From Demequina iriomotensis (GTDB lineage: Bacteria; Actinomycetota; Actinomycetes; Actinomycetales; Demequinaceae), in the NCBI RefSeq assembly GCF_000971395.1, contig NZ_BBME01000009.1, positions 1-64,000 of the forward strand: DNA of 64,000 nt, given 5' to 3'. Shown piece after piece: positions 8,262 through 17,045 of this stretch (its first letter is position 1; every line of letters starts with the position of its first letter). The translations under genes were made by a program, and so were the position numbers. The notes beneath the pieces are model-generated. The model saw only the letters and a list, made by a program, of their open reading frames with translations, searched no databases and was not told the origin of the DNA.

Positions 8262-8495
8262 TCAGGTGGCGGGCGGGGCGAGCTTCTTGAGCCCCTCGAC
8301 CGCCGCATCGTCCACCGAGGCGGAGGCGGCGTTCTCGCGCTCGATCGCCTCGAGGATCTCGGCGCGGGTGACGCGGATCTCGCTGGGCGCGTCGATGCCC
8401 AGGCGCACGCCGTCGGAGCGCACGTCGAGGACCGTCACCACGATGTCGGTTCCAATGACGAGCTTCTCGCCGATGCGGCGCGACAGGACAAGCAT
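8262..8495 (-). CDS. csrA: Carbon storage regulator CsrA, translational regulator of flagellin
   Basis: The 77-residue protein matches CsrA over its first 55 residues (MLVLSRRIGEKLVIG, DGVRLGIDAP), with an Ala-rich C-terminal tail. CsrA dimers bind GGA motifs in mRNA leaders. In FliW-containing bacteria the main target is flagellin mRNA, and FliW sequesters CsrA. Both fliW (36775) and a flagellin leader with GGA sites are in this window. A GCCGATAA box ends 9 nt before its ATG, so a leaderless transcript is possible. Confidence 0.95.
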   Translation of the reverse strand: MLVLSRRIGEKLVIGTDIVVTVLDVRSDGVRLGIDAPSEIRVTRAEILEAIERENAASASVDDAAVEGLKKLAPPAT

Positions 8496-8504
8496 GGGTC
8501 AACG

Positions 8505-8532
8505 TTATCGGCTCCGCGCCGAACCCGACGAA
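8505..8532 (-). promoter_or_regulatory. Possible FliA-type promoter for csrA (weak -35)
   Basis: Minus strand GCCGATAA (8505-8512) matches the -10 class well. At the expected 16-nt spacing the -35 reads TTCG instead of CTCA. The site overlaps the stop of the FlhF-like gene and lies 9 nt from the csrA ATG. Confidence 0.4.
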
Positions 8533-9744
8533 CTACCCGCGCGGACGCGCCTCGCGGGCACGATGCGCACCGAGCGCCTGGTCGAGCCGCGCGGCCCACA
8601 CCACCGCCGTCGCCGGCAGCCCGTCCAGCCAGGCGACGGGCAGGGGTCCGCCGAGCAGGCGGCCGGGATCGGGAAGCCCGGTCGCCCCCACGATCGCGAC
8701 CGCGTCGATCCGCCCGGCAGCGCGCAGGTGCTCGACGGCCTCGCCGGGCACGTCCTCGGGAGCGCACGCGAGCCAGCACGCCTGCGCGCCGAAGGCGTCG
8801 AGCAGCGCCTCGGCCGGCGCACCGCCGGCCTCCTCGTCGATGCCGAGCGCGACGATCGCCGGATCCGTGCGCCGCGCCTCCTGCGCGATGCGTTCCCGGA
8901 GCGCCCGTGCGCCGGCCGCGGAGCGGATGCGTCGCCCATGCCCCGGCGTGGCCGGGGCGTCGCCCGCGAGCGCGACCGCCGTGGCGGGCATCCCATGCCA
9001 TTGCGCCACCTGGCTCGCGACCGCGAGCGCGCGCTCGGGCTCGCCCAGCACCACCAGGAGCTCGCCCGGCTCGAGCGCGGACGCGGTTCCCGCGAGCCGG
9101 CGCGCCAGCGGCGCCAGCGTGCACGGGCCGTCCGTCGCGAGCGCCTCTGCGGGCACCCCGAGCGCCACCAGCTCCTCCGCCGTCGGATCAGCCGGGTCGG
9201 CCACGGGCGCGTCGAGCCGTGCGACCACCCGGTCGGTGGTCGCGGCGGAGGGGAAGCGGGCGGGCGTGAACTCGCGCGCCTCGGACGCGACGTTCCCGCG
9301 CCGCGCGGGGACGGGCACGTGGAGAGGCGCGGCGGGCGCCTCCGGCGGCTGCGGCGTGGCGACCAGCCGCGCGAGCAGCGCCGCGAAGTCGTCGGAGGCC
9401 TCGGACGCCTCCGCCGGCGCGGCCTCGGCGACGCCGCCGCGCCCCACCGCGGCGAGCAGCTCGCGGCTCACGGCCGCGACATCGGCGAGCTCGTCCGCCA
9501 GCTCCGCCGCCGCATCGTCCACCCGCACGCCGGGAACCAGGGACGATGCGGGACGCAGCGGCGCCTCGGACGCGTCGGGCACCTCGAGGGTGAGCGAGTA
9601 GGACTCCCTGGCGAAGAGGCCCAGCACGCCGCCGGTGCGCACACGCTCGGCGTGCACCACCCTGACCTCCGGGCCGTGCTCGTCGCGGGCGCGCACGAGC
9701 AGCGCCTCGGGGTCGGCCCCCTCAAGCAGCAATCGCCGCGGCAT
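8533..9744 (-). CDS. FlhF-like protein with degenerate SRP-GTPase domain
   Basis: The N-terminus (RARDEHGPEVRVVHAER, then GGVLGLFARESYSLTLEV) matches the FlhF N-domain, and the position after flhA is that of flhF. A long acidic Ala-rich linker follows, then a C-terminal domain with G-domain-like spacing. Where FlhF has the P-loop GxxxxGKT, this protein reads VLGEPERALAVASQ with no Lys-Thr, so GTP binding is unlikely. It overlaps the flhA stop by 23 bp. Function as a flagellar placement scaffold is inferred. Confidence 0.7.
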   Translation of the reverse strand: MPRRLLLEGADPEALLVRARDEHGPEVRVVHAERVRTGGVLGLFARESYSLTLEVPDASEAPLRPASSLVPGVRVDDAAAELADELADVAAVSRELLAAVGRGGVAEAAPAEASEASDDFAALLARLVATPQPPEAPAAPLHVPVPARRGNVASEAREFTPARFPSAATTDRVVARLDAPVADPADPTAEELVALGVPAEALATDGPCTLAPLARRLAGTASALEPGELLVVLGEPERALAVASQVAQWHGMPATAVALAGDAPATPGHGRRIRSAAGARALRERIAQEARRTDPAIVALGIDEEAGGAPAEALLDAFGAQACWLACAPEDVPGEAVEHLRAAGRIDAVAIVGATGLPDPGRLLGGPLPVAWLDGLPATAVVWAARLDQALGAHRAREARPRG

Positions 9745-11779
9745 CGCTCACCACCCCCACGGCCTCGACCTGGAGAGGCGCGCAGGTCACCTCGGAGTAG
9801 GACAGCACCGGCACCAGCGGCATGGTGGCCGCCACCGTGCGCCGGAGCGCGGGGCGCAGCACCGGCGCGCACGCGAGCACCGCCTCGTGGCCGGCGCGCT
9901 CGAGCTCCGCGAGCCTGCCGCGCAGCGACGCGAGCATGCGTTCGAGGCGGTCGGGGTCGACCGCGAGGATCATGCCCTCGTCGCCCGGGCGGCGCGCCTC
10001 GACCAGGTGCTGCTCGAGCAGCGGGTCGAGCGTGAGGACGCGCAGCACGCCGTCCTCGGCGTAGGGAGCGGCGATGGCGGGGCCGAGAGCGGCGCGGGCC
10101 GCCTCGACGAGCCCCTCGGGGTCGGTCGCGACCTTGGCGCGCAGCGTGAGTCCCTCGAGGATGCGGGGCAGGTCGCGGATGGACACCCGCTCCGCGAGCA
10201 GGCCGTGCAGCACGCGCTGCACCTCGCCCAGCGACAGCAGGCCGGGGATGAGCTCGTCGACCACGGCGCGGTCGAGCTGCTTGACCCCGTCGACCAGCAC
10301 GCGCACGTCCTCGCGGCTGAGCAGGCGCGGCGCGTTCTCGGTGATGATCGAGCCCAGGTGGGTGACGAGCACCGAGACGCGGTCCACCACGGTCGCGCCG
10401 GCGAGCTCCGCCTGCGCGCGCACCTCCGCGGGGATCCAGCGGCCGGCGAGGCCGAAGACGGGCTCGCGCACGGGCGTGCCCACCAGGTGGTCCAGGTGGT
10501 CGCCGAGCGCGAGGAGGCGACCCGCGGGAGCCTCGCCGCGGCCCACCTCGACGCCGGCGATCTTCACCACGTAGGTGGAGCGCGGGAGGTCGACGGAGTC
10601 GCGGGTGCGCACCGGGGGGATCACCAGGCCCAGGTCCATCGCGACCTTCCGGCGCAGCCCCTTGACGCGTGCGAGCAGGTCCTGCTCGGAGCCGCCGCCG
10701 ACCAGGTCCACCAGGTCGGGGGCGAGCTGGATCTCGAGGGCGTGCACGCGCATCTGCTCCATGAGCGCCTCGGGCGAGTCGAGCTCGGGGGCGCCCCCCG
10801 GGGGCGCGGCGGGCAGCTCGGCGGCCTCCGCGGCGCGGAGCCGGTCGCGGGAGCCGACGCGCTGGCCGGCGATGAGCAGCACCCCGCCGACGAGGATGAA
10901 GGGCAGCTTGGGCAGCCCCGGCACCAGCGCGAGCGCGATGGAGGCCGCGCCCGCGATGAGCAGCGCGGTGCGCGACTGCGTGAGCTGCGCGCTGGTCGCG
11001 GTGCCCATGTCCGCGGACGCGGTCGCGCGCGTGACGATGAGACCGGTCGACACCGACAGCAGCAGCGCGGGGATCTGCGACACCAGGCCGTCGCCGATGG
11101 TGAGCATCGAGAACTTCTCGATCGACTCCTGCGGGGACAGGCCCATCTGCATCATGCCGACGCCGAAGCCGCCGACCAGGTTGACGATGGTGATGATGAT
11201 GCCCGCGATCGCGTCGCCCTTGACGAACTTGGAGCCGCCGTCCATCGCGCCGTAGAAGTCGGCCTCCGCGGCGACGTCCGCGCGGCGCTGGCGCGCGGTG
11301 TCCTCGTCGATGAGGCCCGCGTTGAGGTCCGCGTCGATCGCCATCTGCTTGCCGGGCATCGCGTCGAGCGTGAAGCGCGCGCCCACCTCGGCCACGCGGC
11401 CGGCGCCGTTGGTGATGACCGCGAACTGGATCACCACGAGGATGAGGAAGATCACCAGGCCGATGACGAGCGAGCCGCCGACCACGATGTCGCCGAACGC
11501 GCCGATCGCCTCGCCCGCGTAACCGTCGCGCAGCACCAGGCGGGTCGACGCGACGTTGAGGCCCAGGCGGAACAGCGTGAGCACCAGCAGGAGCGACGGG
11601 AACACGGAGAAGTCGAGCGGCCGCTTCACGTACATCGACGTGAGCAGCACCACGAGCGCCATGCCGATGTTGAAGACGATGAGCAGGTCGAGCATCGCCG
11701 CGGGCAGGGGCACCACGAGCAGCAGGACGATGCCGACGACGCCGAGCGGGACGCCGAGGGTGCTGAGCTGGGACTTCAC
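9722..11779 (-). CDS. flhA: Flagellar type III export gate protein FlhA
   Basis: Integral membrane component of the export gate, 685 residues: about eight N-terminal membrane helices (to about residue 330) with the conserved FHIPEP-family cytoplasmic loop (GARFTLDAMPGKQMAIDADL), then a soluble domain that docks substrate-chaperone complexes. The GTG at 11779 is chosen because GGAGG lies 7 nt upstream and the protein then starts directly before the first membrane helix. A 46-bp gap separates it from flhB. Confidence 0.95.
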   Translation of the reverse strand: MKSQLSTLGVPLGVVGIVLLLVVPLPAAMLDLLIVFNIGMALVVLLTSMYVKRPLDFSVFPSLLLVLTLFRLGLNVASTRLVLRDGYAGEAIGAFGDIVVGGSLVIGLVIFLILVVIQFAVITNGAGRVAEVGARFTLDAMPGKQMAIDADLNAGLIDEDTARQRRADVAAEADFYGAMDGGSKFVKGDAIAGIIITIVNLVGGFGVGMMQMGLSPQESIEKFSMLTIGDGLVSQIPALLLSVSTGLIVTRATASADMGTATSAQLTQSRTALLIAGAASIALALVPGLPKLPFILVGGVLLIAGQRVGSRDRLRAAEAAELPAAPPGGAPELDSPEALMEQMRVHALEIQLAPDLVDLVGGGSEQDLLARVKGLRRKVAMDLGLVIPPVRTRDSVDLPRSTYVVKIAGVEVGRGEAPAGRLLALGDHLDHLVGTPVREPVFGLAGRWIPAEVRAQAELAGATVVDRVSVLVTHLGSIITENAPRLLSREDVRVLVDGVKQLDRAVVDELIPGLLSLGEVQRVLHGLLAERVSIRDLPRILEGLTLRAKVATDPEGLVEAARAALGPAIAAPYAEDGVLRVLTLDPLLEQHLVEARRPGDEGMILAVDPDRLERMLASLRGRLAELERAGHEAVLACAPVLRPALRRTVAATMPLVPVLSYSEVTCAPLQVEAVGVVSDAAAIAA

Positions 11780-11825
11780 TGGGGTCCCTCCTTCTGATGG
11801 CGGGGGTGGACGATGCGCGGGATGG

Positions 11826-12932
11826 TCATGCGGCGACCACCTCCGCCTGGGGGTCGCGGTGGACGCCGGCGGCGGCGCCGCGGCGCTTGAGCGCCATGAC
11901 GAAGGCGAGCACGCGCGCGACGGCGGCGTAGAGGTGCGCGGGGATCTCCTGACCCACCTCGCATGAATCATGGAGGGCGCGGGCGAGCGGGACGTCCTGC
12001 ACCATCGGCACCTGCGCGTCGCCGGCCTTCTCGCGGATCCGTGCCGCGATGTGGCCGCGGCCCTTGGCGATGACGCGCGGGGCGCCCGTGCCGGGCTCGT
12101 AGCGCAGCGCGACCGCGACGTGCGTGGGGTTGACCATGACCACGTCCGCGTTGGCGACCTCGGCCATCATGCGGTTGCGGCTCATCGCGATCTGGCGCTG
12201 GCGGATCTGGCCCTTGATGTGCGGGTCGCCCTCCGACTGCTTGTGCTCGTCCTTGATCTCCTTCTTGGACATGCGCGTCTGCTTGCGGTTGCGCCTCATC
12301 ACCACGAGCGCGTCGAGCCCGGCGAGCACGAAGCCGGCGATGACCGCGATCTTCACCAGGTCCATCGCGCCGCCGACCGCGAGGTCGAGCGTCGCGGGCA
12401 GCGAGTGGGCGCCCGAGCCGATGAGCAGCGGCACCACGCCCTGGATGACGGTGTAGAGCACGATGCCGATGGCGGCGGCCTTGAGCGCCGCCTTGGCGCC
12501 GTTCCACCACGCCTGGGCGCCGAACACCTTCTGGAACCCCTGCTTCGGGTGGAAGTGCTTGAAGGACGGCTTGAGCTTCTTGGGAGCGACGTGGATCCCG
12601 CCCTGCGCGGCGGCGGCGACCACGGCGGCCAGCACCGAGGCGCCGAGCATCGGCGCGAGGGTGCCGAGCATCGAGGCCATCGCGTCGCCGAGCATCTCGA
12701 CGGCGACGCGGGCGTCGGGCGCCGTCGCGATCGCGTCGACGCGCGCGAGCTGGGTCTGCGCGGCCGCGCGGCCGCTCGTGACGACCATGGGCAGGGTGAT
12801 GACCACCGCGCCGATGACGAGCCACGCGGAGAGGTCCTGCGAGCGCTGGAGCGAGCCCTCCTTGCGCAGCTTCCTCATCCGCTGCGGGGTGGCCTTCTCG
12901 GTCTTCTCGCCGCCTTCGTCCTTGCTCACCAT
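11826..12932 (-). CDS. flhB: Flagellar type III export switch protein FlhB
   Basis: The 368-residue protein has a charged N-terminus (GEKTEKATPQRMRKLRKEG), four membrane helices and a cytoplasmic domain with the autocleavage motif N268-P-T-H. Cleavage there changes export specificity from hook to filament proteins. It overlaps the fliR stop; a GTG three bases downstream (12929) would give the usual GTGA overlap. Confidence 0.95.
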   Translation of the reverse strand: MVSKDEGGEKTEKATPQRMRKLRKEGSLQRSQDLSAWLVIGAVVITLPMVVTSGRAAAQTQLARVDAIATAPDARVAVEMLGDAMASMLGTLAPMLGASVLAAVVAAAAQGGIHVAPKKLKPSFKHFHPKQGFQKVFGAQAWWNGAKAALKAAAIGIVLYTVIQGVVPLLIGSGAHSLPATLDLAVGGAMDLVKIAVIAGFVLAGLDALVVMRRNRKQTRMSKKEIKDEHKQSEGDPHIKGQIRQRQIAMSRNRMMAEVANADVVMVNPTHVAVALRYEPGTGAPRVIAKGRGHIAARIREKAGDAQVPMVQDVPLARALHDSCEVGQEIPAHLYAAVARVLAFVMALKRRGAAAGVHRDPQAEVVAA

Positions 12933-13708
12933 GCACCCCCGCCCACGAGTCCGGTCGCGCGATCCGTGAGCCCCGAGATCATGGCGGGCAGGCCCAGGAA
13001 GGCGATCGACCCGAGCGACAGCGTCACCAGGATCTTGAGCGGGAAGCCGAGCGCGAACGCGTTGAGCGCCGGGGCGACGCGGGTGAGCAGGCCCAGGCCC
13101 ACATCGGTGAGGAACAGCACCGCGATGAGCGGCCCGGCGATCTGCAGCGCGGCGAGCATCATGTCCGCGACGCCGCCCGTCATGAGGTCCGCGAGCACCG
13201 CGAGGTCCATGCCGCCCGCGAGCGGAAGCGCGTCGAACGAGCGCACGATGCCGGCGATGAGCAGCTGGTGACCGTCGGAGGCGAAGAGCAGCGCGAGCGC
13301 CGCCATCGAGTAGAAGCGGCTGAACTGGGCGCCGTTGGTGCCGCTGGTCGGGTCGAAGGCGGCGGCGACCTCGAACCCTCCGAACAGGTCGATGAGGCCG
13401 CCCGCGGTCTGCACGGCGGCGAACACCAGTCGCACCAGGAAGCCGAGCGCGAGCCCGACGAACGCCTCGACCACCAGGGCGCCGACGATCTCCCCGGTGC
13501 CGGACACGAGCATCGCGCCCTGCACCAGCTCCGACCGGGCGGCGGCCGCGGGACCCACCGCGAGCGCGATGCCCAGCGACAGCGCGACCTTGACCGTCCC
13601 CGGGAACGCCGTGACGTGGAACGGCGGGGACACGACCAGGAACGCCAGCAGGCGGACGCTCACGAGCATCGTGGTCTCGAGCCAGCCCAGGTCGAAGGCG
13701 AGGTCCAC
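12926..13708 (-). CDS. fliR: Flagellar export gate protein FliR
   Basis: Polytopic membrane protein of 260 residues and normal FliR length, beginning MDLAFDLGWLETTMLVSVRL. It contributes one subunit to the FliP5Q4R1 export pore. The gene lies in the order fliO-fliP-fliQ-fliR-flhB-flhA and starts 1 nt after the fliQ stop. Confidence 0.94.
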   Translation of the reverse strand: MDLAFDLGWLETTMLVSVRLLAFLVVSPPFHVTAFPGTVKVALSLGIALAVGPAAAARSELVQGAMLVSGTGEIVGALVVEAFVGLALGFLVRLVFAAVQTAGGLIDLFGGFEVAAAFDPTSGTNGAQFSRFYSMAALALLFASDGHQLLIAGIVRSFDALPLAGGMDLAVLADLMTGGVADMMLAALQIAGPLIAVLFLTDVGLGLLTRVAPALNAFALGFPLKILVTLSLGSIAFLGLPAMISGLTDRATGLVGGGAW

Positions 13709-13709
13709 G

Positions 13710-13982
13710 TCAGCCCGCCAGCAGCGAGGGGAGCGTGTCGAAGAGCCCCTGGGTGAAGGTGATGGCCTCCTGGATCATCCAGTGGCCGCACACCAGGAGG
13801 GCGATGCCCACCGCGATGGCCTTGGGGACGAAGGAGAGCGTCGCCTCCTGGATCTGCGTGACCGACTGGAACAGCGACACGGCGAAGCCCACGACGAGCG
13901 CGGTGATGAGCATCGGCGCCGCGAGCTTCGCGGCGAGGATGAGCGCGTCGAGCCCCACGTTGAGGACGGCGGAGGTGTCCAT
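13710..13982 (-). CDS. fliQ: Flagellar export gate protein FliQ
   Basis: The 90-residue protein has two membrane helices (about 16-38 and 52-75) and the conserved centre SLFQSVTQIQEATLSFVPK. It forms part of the FliPQR pore. The start shares one base with the fliP stop (TGATG). Confidence 0.94.
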   Translation of the reverse strand: MDTSAVLNVGLDALILAAKLAAPMLITALVVGFAVSLFQSVTQIQEATLSFVPKAIAVGIALLVCGHWMIQEAITFTQGLFDTLPSLLAG

Positions 13983-14812
13983 CAGCCGTAGCTCCCCACG
14001 AGCGCGGAGATGATCAGCGTCCAGCCGTCGACCAGCACGAACAGCAGCAGCTTGAACGGCAGGGACACCATGACGGGCGGGAGCATCATCATGCCCATCG
14101 ACATGAGCGCGGCGGACACGACCAGGTCGATCACCAGGAACGGCACGAAGATGACGAAGCCGATGATGAACGCCGCGCGCAGCTCCGACAGCATGAAGGC
14201 GGGCATGAGCGTGGTGAGGGGCACGTCCGCCGCGGTGGCGGGGTTGGCGGCGTCCGCGGCGCGCGTCATGAGCGCGATGTCGGACTCGCGCGTGTGGGCG
14301 AGCATGAACTCGCGCAGCGGGTCGATCGCGGCCTGCAGGCCCTCGGCGAACGTCATGTCGCCCGCGAGGTAGGGCTGCACGCCCAGGTCGTTCATCTCCG
14401 ACAGGACGGGCGCCATGATGAACATCGACAGGAACAGCGCGAGGCCGGCGAGCACCTGCGCGGGCGGCGTCGACTGGAGGCCGAGCGCGTTGCGGGTGAG
14501 GCCGAGCACCACGAGGATCTTGGTGAACGCCGTGGTGAGCAGCAGCAGCGAGGGCGCGACGGACAGCAGCGTGATCGCGATGAGCACCACGATCGAGGTG
14601 GACGGAGCCCCGTCCGCGCCGTAGATGTCGATGCCGACGGTGGCGTCGACGGCGGGAGCGGTGGGCTCGACCGGCGACGTGGGGGCGTCAGGCCCGGAGG
14701 GCGCGGCGAGCGCCGGGGACGCACCGATCAGCAGCGTCGTCGCGAGGACGACGGCAAGCAGGATCGAGCGCCGCATGGCCCGCAGCGGGGCCCCGAGCGC
14801 GACTCGGTTCAT
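13982..14812 (-). CDS. fliP: Flagellar export gate protein FliP
   Basis: The 276-residue protein has a cleavable signal peptide (ends near ALAAPSG, about residue 37), a short Pro/Thr-rich extracytoplasmic segment, then the conserved FliP core (TSIVVLIAITLLSVAPSLLL, FTKILVVLGLTRNALG, MLPPVMVSLPFKLLLFVLVD). It is the major subunit of the export pore. The ATG overlaps the fliO stop. Confidence 0.95.
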   Translation of the reverse strand: MNRVALGAPLRAMRRSILLAVVLATTLLIGASPALAAPSGPDAPTSPVEPTAPAVDATVGIDIYGADGAPSTSIVVLIAITLLSVAPSLLLLTTAFTKILVVLGLTRNALGLQSTPPAQVLAGLALFLSMFIMAPVLSEMNDLGVQPYLAGDMTFAEGLQAAIDPLREFMLAHTRESDIALMTRAADAANPATAADVPLTTLMPAFMLSELRAAFIIGFVIFVPFLVIDLVVSAALMSMGMMMLPPVMVSLPFKLLLFVLVDGWTLIISALVGSYG

Positions 14813-15291
14813 GGACGACGGTTGGTCCGTTCTTGCAGCGCCACCACCGCCTTGCGCCACGTGTCGGGCGCGAGGATCGATCCGTCGAGGGGTGTGCGCT
14901 GCCCTCGGACGTCGGCCATCCGGGCCGCCGTCGGGTGAGAGCTGTCGGTGAGGGTGCCGGGCTCGGAGGCGAGGGCCCGCCCGAGGTCGGCGTCGAAGTC
15001 GTGCGTCCCCACGGGACGCGGGTCCGGCTCGGGCTCCGCCGCGGGCGCATCGCCCGCATCGTGCACGAGCGTGACGCCCTGGTCGCCGTAGCCGACCACG
15101 AGGCGACGTCCTGCCACCTCGACGACCGCGAGGCCGCTGCGCTTGGTCAGCTGCTGGCGCCCGAGGACCGCGAGGGTCTCGCGACGATGTGCCCGGCCAC
15201 CGGCCTGCAGGCGGCGGGAGAGCCACCACATCAGGCCGAGCACGGCGACCAGCGAGAGGCCGACGCGCAGCACGAGCACGAGCGTGTCCAT
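14809..15291 (-). CDS. fliO: Flagellar biosynthesis protein FliO
   Basis: The 160-residue protein has one N-terminal membrane helix (about 4-24) and a small basic cytoplasmic domain (RRETLAVLGRQQLTKRSGL) followed by a variable, probably disordered tail. FliO assists assembly of the FliP ring. Identification rests on topology and its place between fliN and fliP. The start lies 2 nt after the fliN stop. Confidence 0.85.
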   Translation of the reverse strand: MDTLVLVLRVGLSLVAVLGLMWWLSRRLQAGGRAHRRETLAVLGRQQLTKRSGLAVVEVAGRRLVVGYGDQGVTLVHDAGDAPAAEPEPDPRPVGTHDFDADLGRALASEPGTLTDSSHPTAARMADVRGQRTPLDGSILAPDTWRKAVVALQERTNRRP

Positions 15292-15293
15292 CG

Positions 15294-15989
15294 TCAGATG
15301 CCGCCGTCCGTGATGATCTCGGAGATGCGGATGCCGTAGTCCTCGTCGATCACGACGACCTCGCCGCGCGCGACCAGGCGGCCGTTCACCATGACGTCGG
15401 CGGGGGCGCCCGCCGAGCGGTCGAGCTCGAGCACCGTGCCGGGGACGAGGTCGAGCACCTGGCGCATCGGGAGACGCGTCCGGCCGATCTCGGCGGTGAG
15501 CACCAGCTCGACGTCGTGGAGGACGCGCATGCGGGCGCGGGTGGAGTCGGGGTCGGCCGCCGCGGGGGCGGCGGGCGCCTTCGCGGCTGCGCGGACGCGC
15601 AGCCCGAACCACGCCTGGGCGACGCCCGCGGCGTCGACGAGCGCGAAGGACTCGGTGTCGGCGTCGGCGAGCGCGTCCCCGAGCTCCTCGACGCGCGCGG
15701 TGTCGAGCACGCCGGCGCCGAGCGTCGCGGCCGCGGCCTCGAGCGCGGGGCGCAGGATCTCCGCCGCGGTGACGTCGCCGCCGGCGGCGGCGAGCGCGTC
15801 CGCGATCGCGGCGTCGGCCGCGAGCACGAGGTCCGCGCCGGTCGCGCCGACGAAGTGGGCGCGCACGCACGCGGTGCCCGCGGCGGGCGCGGTCGCGGCG
15901 TCGAACGGCGCGACCGTGAGCGGGGTGGCGCTCGGGAGCTGGGCGACGAGCTGCTCGGCTGCGGCTCCCGCGGTGGTCAGGGTGGTCAT
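15294..15989 (-). CDS. fliN: Flagellar motor switch protein FliN with extra N-terminal domain
   Basis: Residues about 145-231 are a typical FliN/SpoA domain (LHDVELVLTAEIGRTRLPM, VLDLVPGTVLELDR, GEVVVIDEDYGIRISEI) that forms the lower C-ring and binds FliH. The protein is about twice the usual length. The first 130 residues have a CheC-like pattern (ADLVLAADAAIADAL, EILRPALEAAAATLG) but no E-x-x-N catalytic motif. By analogy with FliY this domain could receive the CheY signal. Overlaps fliM by 4 bp. Confidence 0.9.
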   Translation of the reverse strand: MTTLTTAGAAAEQLVAQLPSATPLTVAPFDAATAPAAGTACVRAHFVGATGADLVLAADAAIADALAAAGGDVTAAEILRPALEAAAATLGAGVLDTARVEELGDALADADTESFALVDAAGVAQAWFGLRVRAAAKAPAAPAAADPDSTRARMRVLHDVELVLTAEIGRTRLPMRQVLDLVPGTVLELDRSAGAPADVMVNGRLVARGEVVVIDEDYGIRISEIITDGGI

Positions 15990-16909
15990 GCTTCCTCCTC
16001 GGTCGCGACGACAAGACAGGCGGCGCGCGTGCCGTTCGCGCCGATGGCGGCGTGCGCCAGGATCACGTCGCCGACGACCACCTCGAGCGGGCGGTCGGCG
16101 GCATGCCCGAGGGGCACGATCGAGCCCACCTCGAGCGCCGCCACGGCGGCGGCGGTCATCTCCCGCCCGGTGAACCGGACGGCGACGGGCAGGGGCACCT
16201 CGCCCATGCGGTCGGCCAGCTGGTGCACCGCGGCATCGTGCTCGCGCTGCTCCTCCGGGGTGCGCCCGTCCTGGGCGTCGGAGGTGCGCAGGAGGGCGAG
16301 CATCGGCTCGGCCATCAGCATGAGCGTGATCGGCGCGGTGACGGGGCCGAGCGTGAGCTCGAAGCGCGCGACGACAACCTGCTCGGAGGCCGGCACCAGC
16401 TGCATGAAGCCCGGGTTGTAGCGCACCGACTTCACGGAGAAGGACACCTGGCCCACGGTCGCGAGGCCGTACGCGAGGTCGTTGCACGCGTACTCGAGCA
16501 TGTCGCTCATGAGCTTCCACTCGATCTCGGTGAGCTCGCGGAACGGCAGGTCCAGGTCCATCGCGGGGCCGCCGAGCATGCAGTCGACGAGCGTCATGGT
16601 GGCGCCCGTGGGGAGCTGCAGCAGCGCGGCCGTCCTGCTCGGGTCCATCTGGAGGACCACGGCGGTGGTCGAGCCCGGGAGCGAGTCGATGTGGTCGCCG
16701 TAGGTGAGGATGTCGAGGCGCTCGAGGCCCACGGTGGTGAGCACGCCCAGGCGCGAGGTCAGCAGCGTGCCCCACTGGCGCGCGAAGCCCTGCAGCCCCA
16801 CCTCGAGGGCGCGCGCATGCTCGCGCGTCAGCGTCATCGGCTGGCGGAAGTCGTAGAGCTCGGGCACGCCGGAGCCACGCTTGCGTCGCGCGGGGGTCTG
16901 GGCAGTCAC
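15986..16909 (-). CDS. fliM: Flagellar motor switch protein FliM
   Basis: The 307-residue protein has the FliM middle domain (LTREHARALEVGLQGFARQW onwards) and a C-terminal SpoA domain. It forms the C-ring wall between FliG and FliN. The N-terminus is short and basic (TPARRKRGSG) and lacks the LSQxEIDALL peptide that binds CheY-P in well-studied FliM proteins. It starts at GTG 16909, 7 nt from a promoter-like -10 box, so a leaderless transcript is possible. Confidence 0.93.
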   Translation of the reverse strand: MTAQTPARRKRGSGVPELYDFRQPMTLTREHARALEVGLQGFARQWGTLLTSRLGVLTTVGLERLDILTYGDHIDSLPGSTTAVVLQMDPSRTAALLQLPTGATMTLVDCMLGGPAMDLDLPFRELTEIEWKLMSDMLEYACNDLAYGLATVGQVSFSVKSVRYNPGFMQLVPASEQVVVARFELTLGPVTAPITLMLMAEPMLALLRTSDAQDGRTPEEQREHDAAVHQLADRMGEVPLPVAVRFTGREMTAAAVAALEVGSIVPLGHAADRPLEVVVGDVILAHAAIGANGTRAACLVVATEEEA

Positions 16910-16916
16910 GCCGCCC

Positions 16917-16944
16917 CCATCGTCCGTACCGGGTCCGTGGTGAG
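16917..16944 (-). promoter_or_regulatory. Possible FliA (sigma-28)-type promoter for fliM
   Basis: Minus strand: CTCA (16941-16944), 16-nt spacer, GACGATGG (16917-16924). The -10 differs from the common GCCGAT at one base. It lies in the 136-bp fliL-fliM gap, which otherwise holds nothing I recognise. Confidence 0.5.
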
Positions 16945-17045
16945 GGTGCCGCCGCGTTTCCGGGCATGGCTACGCACGGGATGTGACGAACGTCTCCCCG
17001 TCGCACCCCTCACCCGGTCGGTGGGCCGCCGTCGCGGCCCGCGCG

